11,715 nt of DNA from Streptomyces sp. NRRL WC-3549 (GCF_000721935.1 NZ_KL585386.1:157679-169393), one strand, 5' to 3'; counted from the stretch's first letter, positions 1 through 7,684 are shown. Notes: generated from the letters alone by a model not told the origin. Numbers and translations are program-made.

Positions 1-2426
1 TAGCCGCGGGCCAGGTGCGGGCCCGCCAGGTACAGTTCGCCCGTCGTGCCGTGCGGTACCGGTTGCAGGGCGCCGTCCAGCACGTAGGTCCGGGTGCCGG
101 CCAGCGGGGGGCCGATCGTCGGCTCCCCGCCCTCGTCGATCCGGGCGGTGGTGCTGTCCACGGTCGCCTCGGTCGGGCCGTAGATGTTGCGCGCGGTCGT
201 GCCCGACTCGGCGATCCTGCGCCACAGCGCGGGCGGGGTGGCCTCCCCGCCGAGGACCAGCAGGGTGGGGCGGTGGTCCAGCAGGCCGCCCTCGACGAGC
301 GGCGCCGCCATCGACGGTGTGGTGTCGACGACGTCGATGCCGTCGCGGGCGTACGCGGCGAGCAGGGCGTCCGCGTCGCGGATGGTCTCGGCGTCGTAGA
401 CGTGCAGTTCGTGACCGCACAGCAGCCACACCAGGTGGTCGAAGGCGGAGTCGAAGGCGAACGAGTAGGTGTGGGCGGCGCGCAGCCGCCTGCCCGCCGC
501 CCGCTCGGCCTCCGCGACGACGGTGGAGCGCTGGTGGTGCAGGAGCGCGGCCAGGCCGCCCACCCGGCCGAGTACGCCCTTGGGGCGTCCGGTCGACCCG
601 GAGGTGTGGATCACGTACGCGAGGTGCCCGGGGTGCCGGCGGGCGGCCAGTTCGCCGTCGGCCAGGGGGGCGCCGGACAGCCCGGCGGCCTCGTCGAGGA
701 GGGCGGTCCAGGGCAGCCCGTCGATCGCGCCGGCGGTCAGGACCAGCGCGGGGCGCGTGTCGTCGATCAGCTCGCGCAGCCGCTCGGGCGGGTACGCGGC
801 GTCCAGGGGCAGGAACGCGGCGCCCGCGTCCATGACCGCCAGCAGGGCGACGACCGAGTCGGCGGAGCGCGGCAGGGCGAGCGCGACCACGTCATCGGGG
901 CCGATCCCGCGGGCCCGCAGCGCGCGGGCCAGCCGGTGCACCCGGTCGGCGAGGTCCGCCGCGGACAGCCGGTCGTCACCGCAGACCAGGGCGGTACGCG
1001 CGGGGTCGGCGGCGACCATCGCGTCGAAGGCGGCCGGCACGTCCAGCGGGGTGCCCGGCAGGGCGGGCGGGCACCAGTCGGCGGGCAGCCGGTCCGCGTC
1101 GCCGGACAGGGCGGTCCGTCCGACCGGCAGGCCGTCGGTGAGCCCGGACAGCAGGGCCCGGAGCCCGGACAGCAGGCCGTCGACCCCGGCCTGGTCGTTG
1201 GTGCGGGCGTCGACCTCGAAGCCGAGCAGCAGCCCGCCGTCGCGGGTCGGCAGGACGCTCAGGCCCATGTCCTCCGGCGGTCCGCCCGCCACGTTGCGCA
1301 TCACGCCGCCGGACCCGGCGAAGTCGATGGCCAGGTCGAACGCCTTGAGGTTGATGCCGCGTCCGTGCAGCAGCGCGCCCGCCCCGGGCACACCGAGGTC
1401 CCTGGGCAGGTCCTCGCCCCGGTAGCGCTGGTGCTCGCGCATCTCGCGCATGGCCGAGGCGACGCGCCGGCTGAGCTCGCCGAGCCGGTCGGCGCCGCGC
1501 ACGGCCACCCGCAGCGGCAGCACGTTGACCGCCATGGCGGGGGTGCGCAGTTCGACGGAGCCCGCCCGGCACATCAGGGGCAGCGCGAACACCACGTCGG
1601 TGCGGCCCAGCATGCGGTGCAGGAAGGCGGCGTACCCGGAGATCAGCACCTCGCCCCAGGTGACGCCCTCGCCGTCGGCGAAGGCGCGCAGCCGGGCCGT
1701 CTCCTCGGGGGTGAGGACGGCGCGGGCGGTCAGGGTGCGGCCGGGCGTCCCGGCCGCGGTGTCCGGGTCGCCGAGGTCGGGCAGCGGGGTGAAGCGCTCG
1801 ACCCAGTACGCGCGGTCCTCGGTGAACCGGTCGCTGTCCCGGTAGGCCTGGTCGGAGGCGACGAGGGCGGCGAAGCCGCCGAACGTGGACCTGGGCGGCT
1901 CGGTGCCCCGTACCAGGGCGGTGTAGCGGGCGCCGGTGCGGCGCGCGAGCATCGCCGCGGTGTAGCCGTCGAAGACCAGGTGGTGGCCGAGCTGGGTGTA
2001 CCAGACCTCCCGGTCGGAGAGCCTGATGACGGTGCGCGAGTAGAGCGGCCGGTCGACCATCACCCGGCACCGCTCGGCGGCCCGTGCCCGCTCGGCGTCG
2101 ACGAGTGCCTGGGCGGCGGCCACGGGGTCGGCCGTCCCCCTGACGTCGAGCACCTCGGGTGGTTCGACCGGATCCTCGCTGACCGCCTGGCGTGGCCCCT
2201 GGGGGGTGTCGTACACCCGCAGCCGCAGCGTCTCGGCCTCCTGGGTGGTCGCCCGGACCGCTTCCACCAGCGCGTCGACGTCGACCGGCTCGCTACCGGA
2301 TATCTCCACCACGTCGCCGACCAGGTAGTACGGCGAGTCAGGCTCCAGACACTGTGCGTTCCAGATTCCCAACTGCGCGCGGGTCAGGGCGAGAAGACCG
2401 TCCGAGGACACGCTGGCGGTGCTCAA
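1..2426 (-). CDS. NRPS, C-A module (5' part, runs off left edge)
   Basis: This is the N-terminal 808 residues of a non-ribosomal peptide synthetase; the gene continues beyond base 1. The start is TTG at 2426-2424, preceded at 6 nt by AAGGAG. Domain order: a condensation domain from about residue 10 (opening LTRAQLGIWNAQ), with catalytic HHLVFDG at 148-154; then an adenylation domain from about residue 470, with the A3 loop HTSGSTGRPKGV at 607-618, A4 around FAFDSAFD (655-663), A5 YGPTE at 749-753, and A6 GELYLAGPHLARGY at the window edge. There is no loading module, so the C domain probably takes dihydroxybenzoate from the separate aryl carrier protein at 7084-7323. The pocket residues read against the PheA code are D659 S660 D663 D701 V724 G726 I748 V756 D757. 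Three extra acids suggest a basic substrate such as Arg, Orn or Lys (inference). It is the last visible gene of the iron-box operon. The NRPS call is certain; the product is not. Confidence 0.95.
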   Translation of the reverse strand, partial: MSTASVSSDGLLALTRAQLGIWNAQCLEPDSPYYLVGDVVEISGSEPVDVDALVEAVRATTQEAETLRLRVYDTPQGPRQAVSEDPVEPPEVLDVRGTADPVAAAQALVDAERARAAERCRVMVDRPLYSRTVIRLSDREVWYTQLGHHLVFDGYTAAMLARRTGARYTALVRGTEPPRSTFGGFAALVASDQAYRDSDRFTEDRAYWVERFTPLPDLGDPDTAAGTPGRTLTARAVLTPEETARLRAFADGEGVTWGEVLISGYAAFLHRMLGRTDVVFALPLMCRAGSVELRTPAMAVNVLPLRVAVRGADRLGELSRRVASAMREMREHQRYRGEDLPRDLGVPGAGALLHGRGINLKAFDLAIDFAGSGGVMRNVAGGPPEDMGLSVLPTRDGGLLLGFEVDARTNDQAGVDGLLSGLRALLSGLTDGLPVGRTALSGDADRLPADWCPPALPGTPLDVPAAFDAMVAADPARTALVCGDDRLSAADLADRVHRLARALRARGIGPDDVVALALPRSADSVVALLAVMDAGAAFLPLDAAYPPERLRELIDDTRPALVLTAGAIDGLPWTALLDEAAGLSGAPLADGELAARRHPGHLAYVIHTSGSTGRPKGVLGRVGGLAALLHHQRSTVVAEAERAAGRRLRAAHTYSFAFDSAFDHLVWLLCGHELHVYDAETIRDADALLAAYARDGIDVVDTTPSMAAPLVEGGLLDHRPTLLVLGGEATPPALWRRIAESGTTARNIYGPTEATVDSTTARIDEGGEPTIGPPLAGTRTYVLDGALQPVPHGTTGELYLAGPHLARG

Positions 2427-2427
2427 C

Positions 2428-3121
2428 TTACTCTCCTTGAAGTGTGGGGACGACCATCGGTGTGCCGGTGACGGGGTCCGGGACGATGATGCTCGGCAGG
2501 TCGAAGACGTCCTTGATCAGCGCGGCGTCCACGACGTCCCCGGGGACGCCCTCGGCGACCACCCGGCCGTCCCTCATGGCGACCAGGTGGTCGGCGAACC
2601 GGCACGCCTGGTTGATGTCGTGCAGGACGGCGATCACCGTGCGGCCCTCGTCGCGCAGCCGGGCGAGCAGGCCGAGCAACTGGTACTGGTGGGTGATGTC
2701 CAGGAACGACGTCGGTTCGTCGAGCAGCAGGTAGGGCGTCCGCTGGGCCAGCCTCGGTGACCGCCTCCTCGTCCTCGGGCGACCACAGCGCCAGCAGCGA
2801 CTGGTGCGGGAACCGCCCCCGGCTCACCAGCTGGCGGACCTTGATGTCGTCGGGTGCCAGCGGATCCTGCGGCAGGAAGCCGAGTTGCTTGGCCAGGACC
2901 TTGGGCGCGTAGTCACCGACCTGGCGGCCGTCGAGCCGCACCTGCCCGGTCTCCGGGCGCAGCAGCCGCACCAGGGCGCGCAGCAGGGTCGATTTCCCGC
3001 AGGCGTTGGGCCCCACGATGGCGGTGAACGCGCCGTCGGGGACGTCGAGACTGAGGCGTGTGGACACGACCCGGTCTCCGTAGCGCAGGGTGATGTCCCG
3101 CGCGGTCAGGCGTGCGTTCAC
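2428..3121 (-). pseudogene. Ferric-siderophore ABC transporter ATPase (FepC/FecE type), disrupted by an out-of-frame deletion
   Basis: This would be the ATPase driving the two FecCD permeases upstream. It starts at GTG 3121-3119, overlapping the permease stop as GTGA, with AAGGAGG upstream. The first 124 residues are normal: Walker A GPNACGKST at 37-45 and Q-loop Gln85 in FLPQD. After codon 124 (about 2750) the family sequence resumes only in another frame, as LAQRTPYLLLDEPTSFLD (Walker B and D-loop), then AVLHDIN (H-loop) and a C-terminus ending at TAA 2430-2428. The missing stretch corresponds to about 30 residues in FepC-like proteins and should contain the LSGGQ signature. Frame arithmetic needs a loss of 3n+2 bases, and 92 fits. 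Read without correction, the protein is 232 residues, ends at TGA 2425-2423, and lacks signature, Walker B and H-loop. It is either a real pseudogene or a sequence or assembly error in GC-rich DNA. Confidence 0.88.
2433..2438 (-). promoter_or_regulatory. Ribosome binding site fixing the NRPS TTG start
   Basis: The minus strand reads AAGGAG, six bases before TTG at 2426-2424. It lies inside the last codons of the ATPase gene, whose intact frame stops with TAA at 2430-2428, one base before the TTG. No ATG or GTG lies as close to a Shine-Dalgarno sequence, and the C-domain homology begins within about 10 codons, so the TTG is the best start. Confidence 0.75.
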
Positions 3122-4113
3122 GCGCGCCTCACCTCCTTGGTCAGCAGCCAGATCAGATAGCAACCGCCGATCGCGGTGCTCACCACTCCCACGGGCAGCG
3201 CGACGGGCGCCAGCAGCATCTGGGCGAGCAGGTCGGCGCCTTGGAGCAGGACCGCACCGGTCAGTGCGGCGGGGAGCAGCGGAACGCCGGCCGCGCCGGC
3301 GAGCCTGCGGCCGATCTGCGGGGCCGCCAGGGCGATGAACGCGATCGGTCCGGCCACCGCGGTCACCGTCGCCGTGCAGCCGACGCCGACGAGCACCATC
3401 AGCAGGCGCAGCCGGTTGAGACCGACCCCGGTGGTGGCCGCGACGGCGTCGCCGAGCGACGCCTGGTGCATGGCGTGTGCCTGGGTGGTCATCAGGACGA
3501 GCAGGACGGCGATGATCGCGAACGGTATCCCCACGTCGCCCCAGCCCACGCCGTTGAGCGAGCCGGCGCTCCAGCCGACGGCGGCGATCGCCACCTCCAG
3601 TTCGGCGCGCAGCACGATCCACGAGTTGACCGCGGTCATCATGGCGTTGACCGCGATGCCGATCACCACCAACCGAAGCCCGGAGAAGCCCCGTTGGTAG
3701 GCCAGCAGGTAGATCGCGGCCGCGACGAGCAGTCCGCCGAGCACGGATCCGGTGGCCAGTTGGGCGGAGGTGCCCGACAGCACGGTGATGGCGATCAGGG
3801 CGCCGGTGTAGGCGCCCGCGTCGAGGCCGATCACGTCGGGGCTGCCCATGGGGTTGCGGGTGAGGTTCTGGAAGAGCGCCCCCGCCACTCCGAGGGCGGC
3901 GCCGAAGACGAGCCCGGCCAGCACGCGCGGCAGCCGCCAGTCCTGGATCACCACGGACCTCTCCGTCCCGGTCAGGACGGCGAACACCTTGCCCGGGGAG
4001 GCCCAGGAGGCCCCGTAGCACAGTCCGAGCAGGCCGAGGCCCAGCATGAGTACGACCATGACGGTGGCCAGGACGGCCGTACGTCGTTCTCTCGTGCGTC
4101 CACGTGTGTTCAC
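3118..4113 (-). CDS. FecCD-family ferric-siderophore permease, subunit 2
   Basis: A 331-residue integral membrane permease of an iron-siderophore ABC importer (FecCD/FepG type), of normal family length. After a short basic N-terminus there is a first membrane helix at about residues 12-35, then many hydrophobic helices. The characteristic block GALFQNLTRNPMGSPDVIGL lies near residues 82-101, and a GPIAFIALAAPQIGR segment near residue 245 matches the conserved region that contacts the ATPase. The start is GTG 4113-4111, overlapping the upstream permease stop as GTGA; the stop TGA 3120-3118 overlaps the ATPase GTG the same way. It should pair with the permease at 4110-5135 to form the membrane channel. 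The reading frame is intact, unlike its ATPase partner. Confidence 0.95.
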   Translation of the reverse strand: MNTRGRTRERRTAVLATVMVVLMLGLGLLGLCYGASWASPGKVFAVLTGTERSVVIQDWRLPRVLAGLVFGAALGVAGALFQNLTRNPMGSPDVIGLDAGAYTGALIAITVLSGTSAQLATGSVLGGLLVAAAIYLLAYQRGFSGLRLVVIGIAVNAMMTAVNSWIVLRAELEVAIAAVGWSAGSLNGVGWGDVGIPFAIIAVLLVLMTTQAHAMHQASLGDAVAATTGVGLNRLRLLMVLVGVGCTATVTAVAGPIAFIALAAPQIGRRLAGAAGVPLLPAALTGAVLLQGADLLAQMLLAPVALPVGVVSTAIGGCYLIWLLTKEVRRA

Positions 4114-5135
4114 AGTGATCCCGCCCCGAAGCGGCGGACGGCCCAGATCAGCATGGGTCCGCCGAGGAAGGCGGTCACGATGCCCACCGGCACCTCGCCG
4201 GTCGGCAGCAGTACCCGCGACCCGATGTCGGCGATCAGCAGCAGCACGGGGCCCAGCACCATCGTGTAGAGGATCAGCCAGGGCACGGAGCCCGCCGCAG
4301 GCCTCCGCACCAGGTGGGGCACGATCAGGCCGACGAACAGGATCGGCCCGGCCACCGCGGTCGCCGCCGCGCAGAGCACGGTGATCAGGACGAGTGAGGC
4401 GACGCGCACCCGGCCGACTCCCGCCCCGAGGGTGTGCGCCACGCTCTCACCCAGTGTCAGGGCGTTGAGCGCCCTGCTCAGCAGCAGCGCACCCAACAGG
4501 CACACCGCGATGGCGGTCAACGGCAGTGCCAGTGGGGCCTGTTCGCGGGCGGCCAGTGAGCCGACCGACCAGAACCGGTAGGTGTCGAAGACGTCCGGGA
4601 GCATCAGCCGCAGGCCCAGCGCGACACCGCTCAGCACGGCGGTCAGGGCGACGCCGGTGAGCACCAGCCGCAGCGGCGAGCGCCGCCCGACGGCGGCCAC
4701 CAGCAGTGCCGTGAGCACGGACCCGACGACGGCGGAGCCGAGTTGGCCCGCCTGCCCGGCCGCCAGCCCGAGCGCCGAGCCGACGGTGATGGCGAACCCG
4801 GCACCCGCGGTGACGCCGAGGATGCCGGGCTCGGCCAGCGGGTTGCGGGCCAGCGTCTGGATCAGTGCGCCCGACACCGCGAGGGCGGCGCCCACCGCGA
4901 TGGCCAGCAGCGAGCGGGGCCCTCGGACGTCACGCACGATCACGTGGTCGTCGGTGCCCTGGTAGTCCAGCAATGCGCGCACGGCCTCGGACGGCGGGAC
5001 GTGGCGGGCGCCGATGCCCATGCTGAGCACGGCCACCACCGCCAGCAGCACCAGCCCCGCGACGAGCAGGCCGACCTGCCGCGCGGCGGCCCGCCTGTCC
5101 CCCGTCCGCCCCGACGCGCGACCCGCGACGGTCAC
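4110..5135 (-). CDS. FecCD-family ferric-siderophore permease, subunit 1
   Basis: A 341-residue membrane permease of the same FecCD family (FepD type). I chose GTG 5135-5133, which overlaps the stop of the binding-protein gene as GTGA. An upstream in-frame start at 5264 would overlap that gene by 130 bp and adds only a non-conserved arginine-rich stretch. Hydrophobic helices begin at about residue 22 (VGLLVAGLVLLAVVAVLSM). The family block GALIQTLARNPLAEPGILGV and, further on, GPILFVGLIVPHLVRR are both present. It would form the heteromeric channel with the next gene. No strong Shine-Dalgarno sequence precedes the GTG, so translation probably depends on coupling to the binding-protein gene. 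Confidence 0.94.
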   Translation of the reverse strand: MTVAGRASGRTGDRRAAARQVGLLVAGLVLLAVVAVLSMGIGARHVPPSEAVRALLDYQGTDDHVIVRDVRGPRSLLAIAVGAALAVSGALIQTLARNPLAEPGILGVTAGAGFAITVGSALGLAAGQAGQLGSAVVGSVLTALLVAAVGRRSPLRLVLTGVALTAVLSGVALGLRLMLPDVFDTYRFWSVGSLAAREQAPLALPLTAIAVCLLGALLLSRALNALTLGESVAHTLGAGVGRVRVASLVLITVLCAAATAVAGPILFVGLIVPHLVRRPAAGSVPWLILYTMVLGPVLLLIADIGSRVLLPTGEVPVGIVTAFLGGPMLIWAVRRFGAGSL

Positions 5136-6133
5136 CGCTTCAGCAGCGGAGCGAGCGACGTGTCGACCGCGTCCAGGGTCTTCACGGCCTGCCCGTAGGT
5201 GGCGGCCTCGGTGTAGCGGATCGGGAAGGTCTTGCCGGCCTTGACGGCGGGCAGGTTCTTCCACAGCTTGGAGTCGAGGACGTACCGCACCGCCTCGGAG
5301 ACGCTGCCGTCGGCGTTGACCGAGTACGTCAGGACGTCGGCCTCGCCGAAGGCGGCCGGGAGTTCCTCGATCGAGGGGTACTCGCTGACCGAACGCGACC
5401 CCTCACCGGCCTCCTTGACCTTGCCGTAGTACGTGGCGCCCAGGTCCTCGGCGACGTTGGTGCCCCAGGAGCCGTTGAACTCGCGCTGGAAGGTGCCCTT
5501 GGCGACCTCGCCGTACGCTCCGACGTGTCCGAGCTTGAGCTGGGGCAGCACGTCCTTGTACTTGTTCTTCAGCTCGGCGGCCTTGACCTCGTACGCCTTC
5601 TGGCCGGCGTCGAACTTGTCGAGTGCGCCCGCGGCGTCGGCCTGCTTGCGGGAGAGTTCACGCCAGGCGGACGGGACGGTCGGGCCGATCGCCACGACGG
5701 GGGCGATCGACTCCAGCCGCTTGACGTCGATGTCGCCGAGGACGGGGGCGGGCACACCGATGACGATCAGGTCGGGCTCGACCTCGGCGATGGCCTCGTA
5801 GTTGGTCTCGGCCGCCTGCTCGCCGGCCACCTTGGTGAGCTTCTTGTACGCGGCGAGGTCCTCCTCGCTCATCATCGGCTCACCGCGCTTCCACGACGAG
5901 ATCCCGACCAGCGGCGCGTCGGCCTCGATCAAGGCGGGCACGGCATAACCGGTGGCCACCACACGCTTCGGCTCGGCCGGGATCGTGATCTTGCCGTTGT
6001 CCGCGGCGAACACCCGGGTCCCGCCCTTCTCCGAAGCGGCGTCCGACCCGCCTTCCGAGGAGGACCCGCACCCGGCCAGGACCAGGGCCAGCGAAACGGC
6101 GCCGATCAGACCGGACGTTCTGCGTATGGGCAT
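5132..6133 (-). CDS. Iron-siderophore substrate-binding lipoprotein
   Basis: A 333-residue extracytoplasmic solute-binding protein of the periplasmic-binding type III / FepB class that captures the ferric siderophore and delivers it to the permeases. The N-terminus is a lipoprotein signal: MPIRR, a hydrophobic stretch, then lipobox LAGC with Cys22 as the likely lipidated residue, followed by a Ser/Gly-rich linker. The mature part has the family pattern: IPAEPKRVVATGY near the start, YEAIAEVEPDLIVIG in the first lobe, and a second lobe with EADVLTYSV. I placed the start at ATG 6133-6131 because AAGGAG lies six bases upstream. An in-frame ATG at 6151 would begin on the last base of the iron box and has no ribosome site. 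It is the first gene of the minus-strand operon. Confidence 0.95.
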   Translation of the reverse strand: MPIRRTSGLIGAVSLALVLAGCGSSSEGGSDAASEKGGTRVFAADNGKITIPAEPKRVVATGYAVPALIEADAPLVGISSWKRGEPMMSEEDLAAYKKLTKVAGEQAAETNYEAIAEVEPDLIVIGVPAPVLGDIDVKRLESIAPVVAIGPTVPSAWRELSRKQADAAGALDKFDAGQKAYEVKAAELKNKYKDVLPQLKLGHVGAYGEVAKGTFQREFNGSWGTNVAEDLGATYYGKVKEAGEGSRSVSEYPSIEELPAAFGEADVLTYSVNADGSVSEAVRYVLDSKLWKNLPAVKAGKTFPIRYTEAATYGQAVKTLDAVDTSLAPLLKR

Positions 6134-6139
6134 GAAGTG

Positions 6140-6145
6140 CTCCTT
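6140..6145 (-). promoter_or_regulatory. Ribosome binding site of the binding-protein gene
   Basis: The minus strand reads AAGGAG, six bases before ATG 6133-6131. It decides between this start and the in-frame ATG at 6151, whose coding would run through this site. Confidence 0.8.
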
Positions 6146-6150
6146 GCTCA

Positions 6151-6169
6151 TTAGGTAAGGCTTACCTTA
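6151..6169. promoter_or_regulatory. Iron box (DmdR/IdeR operator) before the transport-NRPS operon
   Basis: TTAGGTAAGGCTTACCTTA is a near-palindrome matching about 16 of 19 positions of the actinobacterial consensus TTAGGTTAGGCTAACCTAA bound by Fe(II)-DmdR/IdeR/DtxR repressors. It covers the proposed -10 element of the promoter and lies 17 bp before the translation start, so iron-replete cells should shut the operon off. Confidence 0.9.
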
Positions 6170-6193
6170 GTTGACGAATTCGCGTCAGGACAA
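6164..6193 (-). promoter_or_regulatory. Likely sigma-70-type promoter of the transport-NRPS operon
   Basis: On the minus strand TTGTCC (6193-6188) is followed after 18 bases by TAAGGT (6169-6164), a fair -35/-10 pair for streptomycete HrdB promoters. The -10 is inside the iron box, the normal arrangement for iron repression. The spacer carries a small inverted repeat (TGACG and CGTCA, at 6172-6187). The exact start point is not visible. Confidence 0.5.
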
Positions 6194-6232
6194 CCGGCAT
6201 CGGGCAGCTGACCCGCCCCGGCCGCCCGACGG

Positions 6233-7087
6233 TCAGTGGTGGTCGTCCTCGTCGAAGTCGGCGACGCCACGCTTCCAGTAACCGGTGATGTCGTGGTCGG
6301 CCTTCTCCAGCCGCAGTTCGTCACGGACCCAGCGGCGCAGCGGCTTGATCTGCCCCGCCTCGCCCGCGGCCCACACGTACACCCGCTCCCCCTCGGGCAC
6401 GGTCACCGACGTCACGGCCCGCACCAGCGCGTCCCCGGCCCCCGCCGGCAGGTCGCCGCGGTGCAGCCAGCGCACCTCCACGCCCTCGGGCGCGGACAGC
6501 TCGATCTCCTCCGCTGCGTCGACGACTTCGATGAACGCCCAGCCCTTCGCGCTGCCGGGGAGCTCCTCCAGCCATCGCGCGATCGCGGGCAGGGCCGTGA
6601 GGTCGCCCGCGAGCAGATAGCGGTCGTAGCAGTGCGGGACGATCAGCCCGCCGGGCGGCCCCGCGACATGGACGACGGCGCCCGGCCGGGCCGCACGCGC
6701 CCAGGTGGAGGCGAGGCCGCCGGCGTGCAGGGCGATGTCGATGTCGATCTCGCGGGCCGCCGGATCGTAACGGCGGACCGTGTACTCCCGGGAGGTGACC
6801 GCCGGCCGGGGCCAGCGCAGCATCGCCCCGTTCCGCTCGGGCAGCCGCAGCGTGCCGTCCGGGTCCGGAAAGACCAGCTTCACGTGCTCGTCCGGCGCGT
6901 GGGCCTCGAACCCCTCGGCGCCCGGACCGCCCAGGGTCAGCCGCAGCAGGCCGGCGCCGACCATGGCACTCCGCACGACCTCGGTCTCCCGGATGCCGAT
7001 CGGATAGCCCACCTTCTCGGCGGCCCGGCCCGCCCGCACCTCGGCGATCCGGTCCAGGTGCCTGCCCCGGTGGTCGACGCGGCTCAT
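6233..7087 (-). CDS. Siderophore-interacting protein (SIP, FAD-type ferric-siderophore reductase)
   Basis: A 284-residue cytoplasmic protein of the SIP/ViuB family, which releases iron from imported ferric siderophores by reducing it with a flavin. The N-terminal FAD-binding barrel includes the flavin motif R-E-Y-T at 100-103 (SREYTVRRYDP). The second, NAD(P)H-type domain has LLAGDLTALPAIARWLEE, and the C-terminus has the family-typical GYWKRG at about 269-274, followed by an acidic and His-rich tail. I chose ATG 7087-7085, which overlaps the carrier-protein stop as ATGA; the open frame extends upstream to 7666 but the added sequence has no family features. It is co-transcribed with the aryl carrier protein and sits upstream of, but outside, the importer operon. 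Confidence 0.94.
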   Translation of the reverse strand: MSRVDHRGRHLDRIAEVRAGRAAEKVGYPIGIRETEVVRSAMVGAGLLRLTLGGPGAEGFEAHAPDEHVKLVFPDPDGTLRLPERNGAMLRWPRPAVTSREYTVRRYDPAAREIDIDIALHAGGLASTWARAARPGAVVHVAGPPGGLIVPHCYDRYLLAGDLTALPAIARWLEELPGSAKGWAFIEVVDAAEEIELSAPEGVEVRWLHRGDLPAGAGDALVRAVTSVTVPEGERVYVWAAGEAGQIKPLRRWVRDELRLEKADHDITGYWKRGVADFDEDDHH

Positions 7088-7323
7088 GCGGTCCGACCCG
7101 TCAGCAGTTCGGTCCAGTGGCCCAGTTCGGGCTGCTCCGCCAGGTCGGGGAAGTCCAGCGTGGCCGCCCCCGCGGAACGCCAGCGCTCGACCAGGGTCAT
7201 CATGCGCACGGAGTCCAGGCCGAGGTCGACCAGGTTCTCCTCGGGCGCGATCTCCTCGGGGGCGCAGCCGAGCAGTTCCGCGACGTCGGCGCGGACACGT
7301 GCGGGTGACAAGGTCTGATTCAT
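7084..7323 (-). CDS. Free-standing aryl carrier protein (ArCP) for dihydroxybenzoate
   Basis: A 79-residue phosphopantetheine carrier protein. The motif DLGLDSVRMM places the pantetheinylated serine at residue 38, and the following LVERWR segment matches the aryl carrier domains of EntB/DhbB/VibB more than ordinary peptidyl carriers. It should hold 2,3-dihydroxybenzoate as a thioester for the condensation domain of the NRPS at 1-2426. In EntB and DhbB this domain is fused behind an isochorismatase; here it stands alone, and no isochorismatase is visible in the window. The start ATG 7323-7321 has AGGAG about 7-8 bases upstream; the stop overlaps the SIP start. Confidence 0.92.
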   Translation of the reverse strand: MNQTLSPARVRADVAELLGCAPEEIAPEENLVDLGLDSVRMMTLVERWRSAGAATLDFPDLAEQPELGHWTELLTGRTA

Positions 7324-7684
7324 CGGGTGGCTCCTGCGGGGTGGACGCCGACGGCGCGGTCGGCACGTCGATGGTGGTGGTCACGGCGGCAGGGCGCGGG
7401 GCGGCGAACCCACGGGCCCGGCCGCGTCGTCCGCGGGTGCGCCGGACTCCCCGGTCCCCGGGACGCATCGGGCCCTCGGGCCGGGACGGGCCCTTCGCGC
7501 CGGACCGGCCGCGGGGTCCGGGGGCGGGACGCCCCGCACCCGGCGGACGGGCGGACCGTCCGGTCGCACACCGGCGCTCGGGCGCTCCAGCGCGATATGG
7601 GCACGTCCGCGAATCCTTTCTCCGGCACGCGGAGTCACGCCGTCGCCGACCGTTCCGGACCGGCACGCACTCCCCCGCCTGTGA
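7324..7684 (-). other. Gene-free leader between the iron box and the ArCP gene
   Basis: About 360 bp with no convincing gene. The open frames here (for example minus strand 7320-7628 and 7381-7692) are Arg/Pro/Gly-rich, lack ribosome sites and show no family features. If the iron box at 7685-7703 marks the promoter of the ArCP-SIP unit, this would be an unusually long 5' leader. It contains a 7-bp perfect hairpin, CCGGACC at 7500-7506 and GGTCCGG at 7515-7521 with an 8-base loop. Alternatively, a closer promoter serves the ArCP gene. Confidence 0.5.

Noticed and set aside
976..2070. Minus-strand frame of 364 codons inside the NRPS
   Set aside because: The true NRPS frame is open from 2426 to base 1 with all C and A motifs; this Arg/Pro-rich frame is its shifted shadow.
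15..2471. Plus-strand open frame of 818 codons
   Set aside because: It is antisense to the NRPS, rich in Gly/Arg/Gln and without domain features; long antisense frames are normal at this GC content.
2423..4021. Minus-strand frame of 532 codons as a single large protein
   Set aside because: Only 3121-2750 is real (5' part of the ATPase). The upstream half is an out-of-frame reading of the permease, which has its own intact frame.
3112..4269. Plus-strand frame of 385 codons
   Set aside because: Antisense shadow of the two permeases; His/Gly/Gln-rich with no recognisable fold.
6134..6151. Start of the binding protein at ATG 6151
   Set aside because: That ATG begins on the edge of the iron box without a ribosome site; ATG 6133 has AAGGAG at proper spacing and gives a normal lipoprotein signal.
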